Shown: positions 1-12,500 of the stretch, piece after piece
How the letters are laid out: the number at the start of each line of letters is the position of its first letter
Position numbering within the stretch: position 1 is the stretch's first letter
Assembly: GCA_031763025.1 (NCBI GenBank)
Contig: JASSKH010000005.1
Span: 7,603,570 to 7,667,569, forward strand
Direction: 5' to 3'
Source of the DNA: Macrocystis pyrifera
Taxonomy: Eukaryota; Sar; Phaeophyceae; Laminariales; Laminariaceae
DNA length: 64,000 nt
Made by a program: the position numbers and the translations under genes
Notes under the pieces: generated by a model
Databases searched by the model: none
What the model was told of the DNA's origin: nothing
The model's input: the letters and a program-made list of their open reading frames with translations, nothing else

Positions 1-28
1 TCGTTCAAACGTTTCGCAGCGTCGTGCT
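1..28 (-). CDS. Possible next NB-ARC exon, cut by window edge
   Basis: A phase-compatible continuation of the kinase-2 exon: after TTTGAG the minus strand reads one base then an open frame ending in ETFER-like residues at the window edge. The acceptor is weak (GAG) and only nine codons are visible, so this is tentative. Confidence 0.25.
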
Positions 29-3000
29 CTCAAAGAAACACCCCCCCCACCACGGTCAATGACCCCCCCCCCCCGCCCCCCTCCTCTCCCCCACGAACCT
101 CCCCATTCCCCTATCCTTTCCCCACCTCCCTCTTCCACCCCGCCTTCCTTCCTTCCTTCCTTCTTCCTTCCTTCCTCCCGTCTTCTGCCCGTGTGCCTCT
201 CATTCCAACGACACTACGCATCGAAGAGATCATGATCTAGATAATCCATGAACAAGTCCTGCTGCTATATATCTGGCGTCAACAGATGTTGCGCGCGGAA
301 AAGTCGTACCCGGTACGTACGACACAGACCCAGCTCGGCCAGAAAACATGAAGTGCGCGTACAGATCCCAACCCAGCAACAACCACATGATCTATGCATT
401 AGCTGTACCTTTCGCAGGTAACAGATACCTGGTACAAAATAAGTGAGTGTGATCTGATATATCTGGTCTCCCAAATGATTCTATATATCACAACAAAAAA
501 CGGGGATCTTATCTCTCAACTGCTCGATGCGCGAGACCAACTCAAACCACCATCTATTTCTAACTGTACAAGATCGTGCATACAAATTCGGGCATCGATC
601 TGTCTTGTCTCGAAAAGTCTAGAAAATTGAAACGGGGATCTGATCTGTTCTGATCTGTTCTGATCTGTTCTGATCTGATCTACACGCGTGAAACACACCC
701 ACAACCACAATCTAGATTGTGCACATGGTACAAAACCAGGAAACATCTTTCCCGAAAATATCTATTAGCAGATCGGGATCGAGATCACAACCTAGATCGC
801 GAAATCATGAAACGGGGATCTGATCTGATCTGATCTGATCTGATCTGGTTTGTTGGATGAATGAAACACCCACCTATCCCACAAGTCGTCGACGACGAGA
901 AGACAGGTAAGACCCCTTGTCGCCAGATGTGCCGCCAGGAAAGCCGCCACCTCCCCTTCCCGTGGACCGCGCATGCCCCAAGGGAGTTCCACTTCCACCT
1001 CGTCATCCTGTCAGTGTCGTGCAGTGCACATTAAAAAGTGCATACCAATAGCGTAAGTTGGGAAAATCAGAAAAATTGGAAGAACAAATTAACACACAAC
1101 ACGGAACAGAGGAACACGGGACACAAAACACAGAACAAAATAAAAAATAACATGTGCAAAGAGAAGGAATTACACAAAAATTAAACACAACGCACAAGAC
1201 ACAACAAACCCCAAAAAAGAACAAAACAGAACAGAACAGAACAGGACAGAACAGAACATAACAGAACAGAATAGAACAGAACCGAAACATGACACAAAAA
1301 CAAAAACAAACAAAAAAACAAAAAAACCAAATAAAAACACAAAAAAGACAACAACATTTGTGAGTAAGCAATTAAAAAAAAACTGCAGAGGGGCCAGCAC
1401 GATGAAGACCACTCACGCACACGCGCGGGCGTTTCAAGCAGAGCAAAAACAAAGAGGGGCGTTTCGAAGCCGCCGTCGATTGTCGCCGCCGAACAATCGT
1501 TCTCCTGATAACCGTAACCCCAATCTTCGACCCTGCACAACCTCCGACAGCTCATATAGATCATCCGTCACCTATTCATAGAAAATTCGTCATCTTGTTC
1601 CCCGCCTGCCGTTGTGCGAGGTTTGTGCAGTATCTCCATAGTGCAGATCCAACCCAGGAAACGGGTGCCATGATACGTATAGATCATGCGGACCGACTAC
1701 ACCGCTCCCACCAGACAACACGAGATTCTGCTGTGGATCGTACGTACTAATCAGGAAGCCATTCGTCTTGAACCATCGAGTTCATGCAGAGAGGATTGCA
1801 TAATCCGACCGACGTACGAACTCCTCTCTCTCCCCCCCCCGATCAATTCATTCGAAGCTGTCATCCATTGCAAGTCTGCGTCACAAGCGGCTCTTAAGCA
1901 GGATGCAGCTCACGCGTTACGCGACTCGTCCGACACCTCATGGCGCTCCGCGCTTGGTGCAAGCAAACGGTTTTTTATGCCTGGTCGGTGAAACCCCACG
2001 TGCTCCGTCCCGGCATTATACAAAGGGATGCGAGTGTCTATGGCCATATCACGACCACGGCCATGCATGACATGAGTAACCCCCCCCCTCAACACCTCAC
2101 AGCGCTTCGCGCTTGGTGCAAGCAATGTATGCCTGGTCGGTGAAAACCCGACATGCTCCGTCCCGGCATTGTAGGGGCGAGAGGGTCTATGGTCATACGA
2201 CTACTGCCATGCATGAGATCGAGTACATCTCTCCTATCGTGTACACCCCCCCCCTCCTCCCCGCGCCCATCGCAAGCGCCCCTCACCCGTACCAGCCCTC
2301 CCATCAACCCCCCAAACCACCAAAACACCGCACCTGCTTCCCCCTTCCCCCCAGCCCGCCTAGACCCGCCGATTTGCTCTCGCCCGAGCCGCAGGACAGC
2401 ATAAGCTGCACGGCGAGGTACTCCATGAGCCATGGAAGGCGTTCCGTCGCGTCTTTCCCCGCGGGGAGCCAAAAAATGCCGTCCCTGTTTATACACATAA
2501 TTTTTCGCGAAGAATTAATACGTATGGAGATGTTTATATACGTACGTACGGCCCAATTGCCGCATGTATACATAACAGGGATCGGGAGGCGGGAGGGGGG
2601 GTGGTGGTGGAAGGGAGCGGGGGGGGGGAGGGGCGGGTGGAGGGAAGGGGATGGAGGAAGGTGTTTATGTCGATGTCGTCAGGCCAAAAACATCAATGAC
2701 AACAGCTACTAAATAAGCGAAGGCGAAGCTGTGCCAGGAGGAGATGGTGGGGGTATTCCAATACATTGTAGTACGGTCAGAGTACAGTAAAACATACCTG
2801 GTACATGCGTAGGAGTATACATGTCGAGGACAAAACGTTCATGTCGTCGAGAACAAAAACATCCGAGTATCGATGACAGCACTTCTACCAGGATGTTGAA
2901 ATATCCGGTACCTGGCACTCCCAAAAGTAACTGTCACAACCATTCTTACTAGGGTATCAGAACGCCCACAAAATGCTTCAGGTTCGAAACCCCTTCTCTC

Positions 3001-3824
3001 CACCACGAAATAACCCTCGTTCTATGGTCATACGACGACGGCCATGCATGATATCGAGTACATCCTCGCCACACCCCCTCTCCCCCTTTTTGCCCCCCCG
3101 CCCCCGTACCTCTGTTAGGAGTAGGAACGGTGCTCCGTCTCGAAAGGGATGCGTGGTCAATGGTCGCACGCACGACTTCGTTAGGCAAGCAACGAATGAG
3201 TAACCCCTCCCCCCCGCCGCTTCGCGCTTGGTGCGCGTAACGCCTGCCCGTTCGGTGAAAACCCGACGTGCTCCGTCCCGGCATTGTAGGGATGCGAGAT
3301 TCTATGGTCATACGACTACAGCCATGCATGATATCGAGTACCCCCCCTCTCACCCCCCCCTCCCCCTTGCCTCACCTGAAATGGCGCCTAACGTCCGATC
3401 GACGCGCGACAGCGGCCGCCAGCACTGTCTTCCCGACCCCGGTGACTCCCGTGATGACCATGGGAGGGTCCCACGGGCTGACCCGCCCAAGCAGCCCAGC
3501 CGCCACTCGCTCCTAACACGCGTTATCGGTTAGGCAATAGAGGAGAGGAGGTCCAGTTTTATACGGGGAGGGGAGAGGGCTGGGTTTTACAGTGGGAGGA
3601 CGGCGAGGCTTTCAACTACAGTGGGAGGCGGGTTGCGAGTGGCAGACCGGCCGCTTACACCAAAATAAAAAAAAAACAAAACGTACCCGAAAACGAAAAA
3701 AAAAACAAGTCAAAATATTTGACACGAAAACAACAAATCAACCACGACGCAACAAACAAGACAAAAAAAAAGCAACCATACGTACACCAACCGAGTCTCA
3801 AGCCATTTTACCACACTGCTGGCG

Positions 3825-3857
<33 letters not shown>

Positions 3858-5942
3858 GAACAAAACTTACCAGGTGCGAACAAGGGGCGAGCGGCCCTCC
3901 GGGCTGGCCACTATAACGCACACTCCCATTTATCAACAGTGGACCACCGAAAAAAAAAGACACCAACACAACTTCCAACCAATTTCCCACATCGGACAGA
4001 CGAGAGAGATCGTTGTACATCTATCTACAGATAGATCATCTACTGTAGAACCTCACCTGCTGCCGTTGGGAGATGTGAAAACACGAGCTAGATCATACAG
4101 ATCATACAGATCCCACAGATCAGGAAGGCATCTTGCCCTCAAACATCAAGAAAACTAAGCAAGGAACAACCACAGGGGCCATCTAAACTGTCCGAGGTGT
4201 GTGAACCACTCTTGTCCCCCCCCCCCAAAAAAACGTCCCCCCCCCCCCCCCCCCGACTTATTTATAGGTAAAAACTTCGTACAACTTTGTCCGCCCCCCC
4301 CCCAAAAACGCCGACTTATTTATAGGTAAAAACTTCGTACCACTTTTGACCCTTAATGTAGCGACCTCTTGTACATTAAAAAGCCATCCAAAGGAACCAT
4401 TTATTCAGGGACAGAGGCTTTCACACCAATTTGGCCAGGAATATAAGCCTCGCTTGGACTCTGAGATGACTATTAAACGGAGCTTACATATATATTAATA
4501 TATACACCTGAGATATACCAGCCTGATCGGAAATAAAAGGTAATTTTGCACATGTTCTGGCAATCGCAATGCACCTTATACTTCCGAGCAGACTGGTATA
4601 TATGTGTAGGGTCAAATCAAATCACCTGCATCGCTAGCCGAGGGAGGTGGTGGGGGGGAAGCTCCGGGCACAACACCGGGGGCGACGCTACGTCGCGGCG
4701 GCGGGGGGGGGCAGGAGGGGGGCGGCGCTGGACTTGAAGACGCCTCGTCGGCCGGCGTTTGCGTCCACTCTAGCGTAGAGCATGTCGTGGGCCCTCCAGA
4801 GCAGCGCCGACATGTCCTGCGCGCATCGAGGGTTCACGTTTGGGTTGGGTTTGTTGGTCGGGTTGGTCGCTTCGTTGGTTGGCTTGTGTCAGATGATTGA
4901 TAGGTGATTGGTTGAGCGATTAGGTTCATTGATTGGTTGGTTTGGTGGGGCAAATGCAATTAACCACTCTGTTCAATACAGAGTGCCCCAACACCCTATC
5001 GTGATAAGACTACGGCCATGCATGATGTCGAGTATCCCCGATATCGCGTGCACCCCCCCCCCTTCCCTCCCCTACATGTTATACATGGTACATATAGGTT
5101 GGGCTGGCGTCGGTTGGCGACGACGCTGCAAAATACGCCTCTCACTCGTGAGCTAGACACAGCCAGGGTACCGTTTTTTCCTGTTTTTTTTGGCGGTTAC
5201 TACGGCCGGCGGTCGAGTTACTGTAAATCATTTTTGTGCGAGGAGAACGATTACTCCGCACAAGGGGGATGATCGCATCATGTAGTGTGTACCATATGGT
5301 AAGGCACCCACGAGGCAGTTACACAGTAAACCCATCGCTGTCTCCGGAAGTGGCCACACCAGAAATTAAATCAATTCATTGACGCTGTCATCTATATGCA
5401 CGAAAATCCGTCTCAAAAGCGGTTCTGAGTAGGATGCAGCTCATCCTTCATACGACTCGCCCAACACCTCACGGCGCTTGGCGCTTGGTGCAAGCAATGT
5501 CTGCCTGGTCGACGAAAGCCCGACGTGCTCCGTCCCGGCATTGTAGGGATGCGAGGGTCTATGGTCATACGACTGCGGCCATGCATGATAATGAGTACAC
5601 ACCCCCCCCTCCCCCCACGAAAAACAACACAGCTACCGAACACCCCCCCCCCCAAAAAAAAAACACGACTGCCACCCCCAACCACCACCCCTACCAACGA
5701 ACACCAACAAAGCTAACCACTCTCATACTCTTCGTACAGGAAATAAAAACATAATCCCACCTCACGGCGTGCTATAATAAATGAGAACCCCTATAACCCA
5801 CCCCGCCCCCCTCCCCCCCCCCCCCCCCCAAAAAGAGACACGACGAATACCCCCACCACCCTTTACTAAATACAGTATTAACAACACAACTACCAGCCTT
5901 ACTACCCCTGACAAAAAAAACACCAACACAACTGCCAGCCTC

Positions 5943-5973
<31 letters not shown>

Positions 5974-6499
5974 TCCCCCACAAAAAAGTAGACCCCCACC
6001 TCAATTGTAAGAGGCGTTATGCCCTCCTCCCTCTCTGGAGAGGTGAAGGGCGCCAGGAGCTCGCCAAGCGTCCGCAGCTTTTCGTGCGTCCGGGCCGCCT
6101 TATCGAGGGGAGCCCCATCCATGCTCGCCATGTAGCGCAGCTGCACCTCCCCCGCCGCCTCGTCCTGAAACACATCGCCTACCACGATTGGCGCCCGCGC
6201 CGCCGTTGCGATACGCCTGCTTAGCTCCTGGAAACCCCGGAGAAAATGTAGTAGTAGTAGCAGCAGCAGTAGTAGCGTAGTAGCAGTGGTAGTAGTAGCA
6301 GTAGGGGTTGAGGAGGATATTTTAGCGGAGCAGGGGGGGGGGGGTGGCGTGAGACTCCTGATGTAGATACATACTATTGTAGATACTACTACGCATAGTA
6401 CATATATACCAGTGTACGACCGACAATTAAGACAGGGATTGGCAAGAAGTTTTTTCATCATCCCGGACTCAAATATCAGAAACTTGAATCTCGAATTCG

Positions 6500-6537
<38 letters not shown>

Positions 6538-9500
6538 CATTTCTTCCAGCGCTCTCTTCGAGGATCGGCTTCAACGCCCCCCCGCCCTTCGTTTTCGGTT
6601 GCGTTCCTCACCGTGAACGCGTACGGGGGGCCGAGAGAGAGAGACGCGAAAAGTAGGCTCGATCTTGGATTTTGGGCGGCAGTTTGGAGCATTTCTTTGA
6701 ATCTTGACATGGAGAGGTAGGTCGTTGTCAGGTGCACGTGTGGTGACTTTTGAAAAAATAGGCTTTTTTTTTTTTCCCCCAGAAAAAAAGAAAATGACAC
6801 TTTTCGAGCACAAAGGTGTGTGCATGAGGAAACAAGCTGCACACAGCGGTTACAGTACCTGCATTCCGGGCTCGAGCGTTGTTGTACGAGTACGAGCACA
6901 TACGAGCACGTATACGAGTGCAAGCACATACAAGTATGTACGAGTACGAGTATGCATGAGTACGAGTACGCACGCTCTGTCCGTCAGTACTTGACACATT
7001 CAAGCACAAAAGTGAGTGTAAAGAGGAAACAAGCGAAACACAGCGGCTACAGCAGTAGCTGCAGCCCGGGCTCGAGCGTCGTGGCACGAGCAAGAGCGCA
7101 TACGAGCATGTACACGAGTACCGGCATGTACGAGTACGAGTGCGCGCGCTCTGCCTATCAGCCTGACATGCTGTGCAAAATGACACATTTGGAGAACACG
7201 TGAGTGCTTGAGCACGTGTGAAATAAGTACCACTGCTGCACCAGGCATAGAGCAACAATCCCCTTAAAGCAAGCAACCCCCTTCGCAGCCAACTCATGGT
7301 GTGGAGTGCGTGAACACGCTCGCTCCTGGAGGATTGATCTGCTGTGTAAATAGTACTGCTGGATGTAGTACAGGTACGAGTATTACTATCTGTGACTTCG
7401 GCGAAATTATTTTTCTTGCATGGTTTTCGGATCTCGAGGCTGGATCTAGGATTTAAATATGAAAAATATATCCCTTTCGTTTTGAGTTGAAAGCTTTTTC
7501 GGTTTCGATAACACGTGAGAGCGTATGAACGAACGAGCACGGATGAATACTTCGTACGAGTGTTATATACAGCTACTACGGTGGGCAGTAGCTAAACTCC
7601 GAGCTCGAGCGTTGTACGAGCACGAGTGCGCACGCTCTGCTGTGCAGGGCTGCCGAGCTGTGCCTCCACGTAAAATAGTACCAGGTATGCGAGTATCATC
7701 TTTTGATTTTTTTACGCCGTTTCCTATGCGGTTCGATTTCGAGCTTTCCTTGGTATTGTTCCATAGATTTCCTTGGTTTGATATTAGTTTTCGAAACTTA
7801 CACCCGGATCTTGGGTTTTCAGCGAAAAAAGCATAGCCCATTTTTCAATACTGGTTATACTATTTTACATTGAAGTTGGGTGCATTTAGGAACACGAGTA
7901 TGAATGAAAGATGTACGAATACGAGAGGCAGCTTCAGAGACAAGCTGCACGCGGCTATCATACTGTAATGCAGTCGGAGCACGAGCACGAGATGCCGCAT
8001 GCCGCTGGCCGTTGCTATGTCTGCTGCCAGACGGCAACCTACGATTTTTTTGTTGCTTGTGTTGGACGCCCTTCATGTAGAAGAAGTAAGGGGTGTATAT
8101 AATCTACAGCAGCAGCAAGCAGCAGTATTCATGTATTGTAACAACCCAAGGGTTGAACGACGAAGGCACAAGGCCGTCAGCTCGTCTCTGTGCTCTGACT
8201 ACGACTACTTACCATCGGTCTGCGAGGCTCGGATGTAGCGAGAAAAGCTGCCTACTCTCCATGGCTACGTAAAAAAAACATACATCATGCAGTCAGCAGT
8301 CAGCCAGCGTGTTCATTACGGGGGACCATAGTAAATAGGACCAAATATTCTTAGTAAGCAAAGCGAAACATACAGGTTTTTGTGCTTACCGAAAGTCCTA
8401 TTTACTATGGTCCCCCGTAAATAGCCCGGATGCTTGATTGGATTGAGTCGAAATATCACTTCAAACGCAGTCGACACGTGTCTTCGTGGCGGGACTACAG
8501 AAGAAAGTCAGTCGGCGTAGGCTCGGAATTCGCGAAAACAAGGTCATTCTCACGTATCAACCGGCACCAGGTACAACGTGCATACACACCCGTCGCATTT
8601 GTTTTGGTTAATAATGAGATCGAAATCTGAAGCTCGGAATCGGATTCGCGAAATTGCACAAATATTAATAGTAATTCCATCAGTAGTGTAGACGATTGGG
8701 CTATATGTTGAACCCTTGGCCATCCCTTTACATACTAAACACAAAAATTATTTTTTCCGTGCGTAGGTAGTGGTTGTTTGCTATCGGTAGAACAAGTCGA
8801 ACTGCTACCCCGCCCTACCCATACTCTTGAAGTCGCTCACGTATATATAGTATCCAACCGTGGGTGCAGCAAGCGCCTATCTACCCGAGAGATCTAGACA
8901 GTGATCTGGATCAAGGACGGGATCTGATTTACTTGATGCGAAACGAGATCTCTGATCTGTTCTGATGGGATACATTTTCCTACCTTGAGACGCTCCCCGT
9001 CGCGCTCCAGAAGGCCCCTGACCATGCGGACAACTAGACGCGCTCCGGAGTGCGGAATGTCGCCCGGCCAGCCTCCGTGATCCTCCAGAAGCTGCGTGCC
9101 CTCGATTATCTGATGCGACAAGATGAGGGGGGAAGAGAGAGGGGCGCGGGGGGTGGCGGGGTGGGTGGGTGAGGAGGTGGGCAGGTAGCTGGCAGGCTGG
9201 ATGGATGGATCGGCGGGTCGACGGACGGATGGATGAATGGATGGCTGGGTGGATGGATGGATAGATGGACGGAATATACTAGGGAGACGGGAGGAATACA
9301 TAAACCGTTCAGTCGGTTAGCTGACTTGACTATTTTTTTATTTTATTTTCATCCTCCGGCGGGTTGGTTAAAATAAAGCTAGAGCTCACCACACTTCCAC
9401 GATCAAAATCCGTGTCGTGTGTCAATTCAACCCGTCGGTGGCGTCAAAAACGGGTGCCGATCGTTGTTTTGGCAAATAGTAGCAAAATCAGGGGTGTTCG

Positions 9501-12500
9501 ATAATAATAGGGGATGGATAGCGGGCTGAAAGGAGGGGATTGGGGGGTGGGGACTTCGCGATCCCGCCGGGACTGGTACCTTTGCTACAGTAGTACAGGG
9601 GATGGACGGAAAAACTATTAATAGAGCGTAAGACAACCGCGACGAAGCAAGGAACTAATCAGCGATCGCGCGGACCCACGGAGGATGGGTCGGTGCGAGC
9701 CGGCGACAAACGTGGACAAACCGAACAGAATTCTGCTGAGGGTGGAACATCGCCGTACACGAAACAAAACATGAAAACAAAACAAAAAAATGCACAAAGC
9801 TGTTGCAGCAGTACAACAGAGTAGCAGTACATCAGTGGACTCGTACCGCTGTGGCCATACCTTCGGGGTGTCTCTTACCCCCTGCGGAATGGACATACCA
9901 GGTATATATATATATATATCAAGCCGTTGCAGTAGTCTAGACTATGACCAGACTTACCAACACATAAGCGTACATGCAGATTTACGGAAAATAACCTGAT
10001 TGGTGACTTTTGACGTTTGATGGATGCCACGTGGGGATTGGTGGAGGGCATCAAACAACGACGGAACAGAAGCAGTACGTATTGGCCCGCTGTCCGCCGT
10101 CTGCGGTTTATAGGTGAAATCGTTGACAAAAAAAACACACGAAGCATTATTGACATAAAAGTAACTGCCGCTATTAATAGTAAGGGTACCGTTTTGACAC
10201 TGTCTTCACAATTATCATACACACAGGTACGCGGTAGTATTTACTACAACTGGGACTGTTCTTGTCACTACCTACACACCACGGATGTACGCACAATATC
10301 ACAGCCAGCTTCCAAGGTTGCTGCAGTACTATTAATAATACGTTCAACTGGTACGGATTTTAACATGGTACATACCATATAGCGTATACCACGCAAGAAA
10401 ACAGACCTGTACTATTAGCACGTTTGTCAGGTACATATTTTAACCTGGTACTTATCGCGTATTATAACCACGCACGGTAACAGGCACTCCTGGGATTAAT
10501 TTCCCACAACTTTTCTTCGCAAAAGCAACGAAGCCACTCTCAACAAGAACGGTTGCTGGTTTGTCTATACTTCGGTCGTCGCTTGTGCTCTCCTCGTTGT
10601 CGGGAAAATCAGCTTGGAGACCCGCCTGAGAACGTGATTTTTATCTTTGCGTAATAAGCGCTGTGAAGCCAACTATTACGGGGGACCATAGTAAATAGGA
10701 TCAAATATTGTTAGTAAAAATAGGTAAGTATATAGGTTTTAATGTATACCATAGGTCCTATTAACTATGGACCTCCGTAATACAACAAAAAGTGGCCTAC
10801 CCAGGGAGGAAGGGGAGTCGGTCGGTCGGTCGGTCCGTCGGTCGACAGGTCGAACGATCGGTCGGTTTCTGACCGCATCCTTAACCCTTTTGCTACTGCA
10901 ATATCATACTCAAACTCCAGAGTAGATTATCCACAAAAATAGGGATGCAGTTCCGAAGGGATTGCTACCCTTCTCTGCGCGACAGCGGTGTCCGACTACC
11001 TAAGGGAGGGAGGGGGGTCGGTCGGTGGGTTCAACGGTCGGTCGGTCCGCTTACCTCACAGCTTTGACCCACTCCACGCGGCCTACTTAACGGAGGTACT
11101 GTAGGCCGGTATCAAGATCAGACGGTCGGTCGCTGACCGCATAGCCTCAACCCTCTTTTACGAGGCAGCGGTCTACCAAAGGAGGGGGGTTCGGTCGGTA
11201 GGTTCAACGGTCAGTCGGTTCGCCTACCACACGGTCTTGACCCTCATCTGCGGCAGCGGCCTAGTGCAAGTTAGTTGACTTTATGTCGACGGTTGTATGC
11301 TTTTTTGCATATAACAAGTAGGGAAGAAGGGAGGGAGGTCGCTTACCGCAGCCTTTACCCTCTCCACGGCAGCGGCGTCCGGCGGGCTGCGCTTGGAGAT
11401 GGCCGTCCACGCCTTCTCCGCCGTCGAGATCAACTCCGTGAAGCCTCCCTGAAAGCCGACAACAACAAATAAGAGAGAGGGGGTGGGGGGGGGGGGGGGG
11501 GGGAGAAGAAAGGGACAAAGAGAGACATCATGGAAAGGCGAGACGAAGCCAAAGGACGGGAGAAGGGTGAGGAAGGGGGGTAGAAGAAAAAGAAGAAGAG
11601 GGAGAAGGCGGAGGCGAAAAGCGAGACGAAGAGAGGGGGGGGGGGGGGTAGGGGGAGAGAGAGGGAGAGGCGGGCGATACGACGGAAGAGCGAGAGAACG
11701 AGAGAAATAAATACATTTCCACCGGCAGAAACAAAACAGAAAACAAAAGAGAAAAAAAATAGAATCAGAAAACGAGATAGCTTGAGACGGGGGTTCAATC
11801 GATAAGCAACTGCGGGCCCGGTACAAAAAATTGAAGCCGCTACGGTTCGACGAAAAAAAAAAAAACGCCTACAACACGTGGGAAACCTGTTCTTCGCCGA
11901 ACTCCGGAAGGAGGGAAACGAGCACAAAACGTGTAACAAAAACGGAGGCGAACACCGACGGGAAAAAACAAGGCGAAAAGAAAAGACAAAAAAAAACGCC
12001 CAGACACGTAAGACGCATACGTCTACAAAACGCAACAAGACATGCCATACCACGTAGCAGAAGAAGTGCCGCTCGATCAACGCTGTCCCGGCCCTCCTCA
12101 ATCCCTTGAGGCACGCCAGCAGCGACGGCAACCCGCTCCCGTACTGCTTCCCCAGGCGGCCCTGTCCACGCATTAGGCGCGTCGAGACAGGCGTCGGTCA
12201 GCACGAATCAGTCAAAATCGACACATTGAGCGAGAACAAAGAAAGAGGCACAAAAAAACGAGGCCAACTTTAGACCCAAAACCAAAAAGGTCTACGTAGT
12301 CTACCTGGTACCTTTTTTCGCCCTCAGCCGCCATCTAATAAATACGGTTTTTCATAAACACACAGTGCGTGCGCTCGCTCGCTCATCGAACAAGCTACAG
12401 CCCTCTCCCTCCCTTGCCACGCCTCCTACCCCCCCTCCCCCATCCCCACCCTCATTCGCGCCTCCGACAGCCCCCCGCTGCCACGTCCCTATCCCGCCTT

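Larger units (their letters stand above)
1008..2333. other. Intron with A-rich low complexity and dispersed repeats
   Basis: No exon seen. Contents are an AGAACA-type degenerate array (about 1218-1285), one E-family fragment, and two C-family repeats. Confidence 0.6.
2485..3375. other. Intron carrying C/D-family repeats
   Basis: No exon seen. G-rich low complexity lies at 2587-2662, then three C/D-family repeats at 2998-3350. Confidence 0.6.
3513..4625. other. Intron: A-rich, poly-A/poly-C tracts, short tandem duplication
   Basis: No exon seen. It holds a long A-run (3828-3856), C-runs near 4217 and 4237-4254, and an E-family fragment. Confidence 0.55.
4817..5999. other. Intron with two C-family repeats and C/A-rich tracts
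   Basis: No exon seen. Notable is a 29-base C-run at 5944-5972, 28 bases from the donor of the next exon. Confidence 0.6.
6228..8983. other. Long intron with diverged direct repeats
   Basis: No exon seen. A 35-base G-run occupies 6501-6535. Diverged repeats rich in ACGAGTACGAG fill 6826-8010, and one MITE-A lies at 8315-8420. Confidence 0.6.
9110..11346. other. Intron with MITE-A and tandem exon-end duplications
   Basis: No functional exon seen. It holds GGAT/GGGT low complexity (9140-9280), a TATATA run near 9905, MITE-A at 10,675-10,781, and the decayed duplications at 10,800-11,265. Confidence 0.6.

Noticed and set aside
901..907. Plus-strand donor CAG|GTAAGA
   Set aside because: No coding-like plus-strand exon precedes it; the minus strand carries the kinase-2 exon across it.
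11430..12173. 247-codon minus frame
   Set aside because: Only its two ends coincide with real exons; the middle is Leu/Phe/Pro low complexity from a pyrimidine tract.
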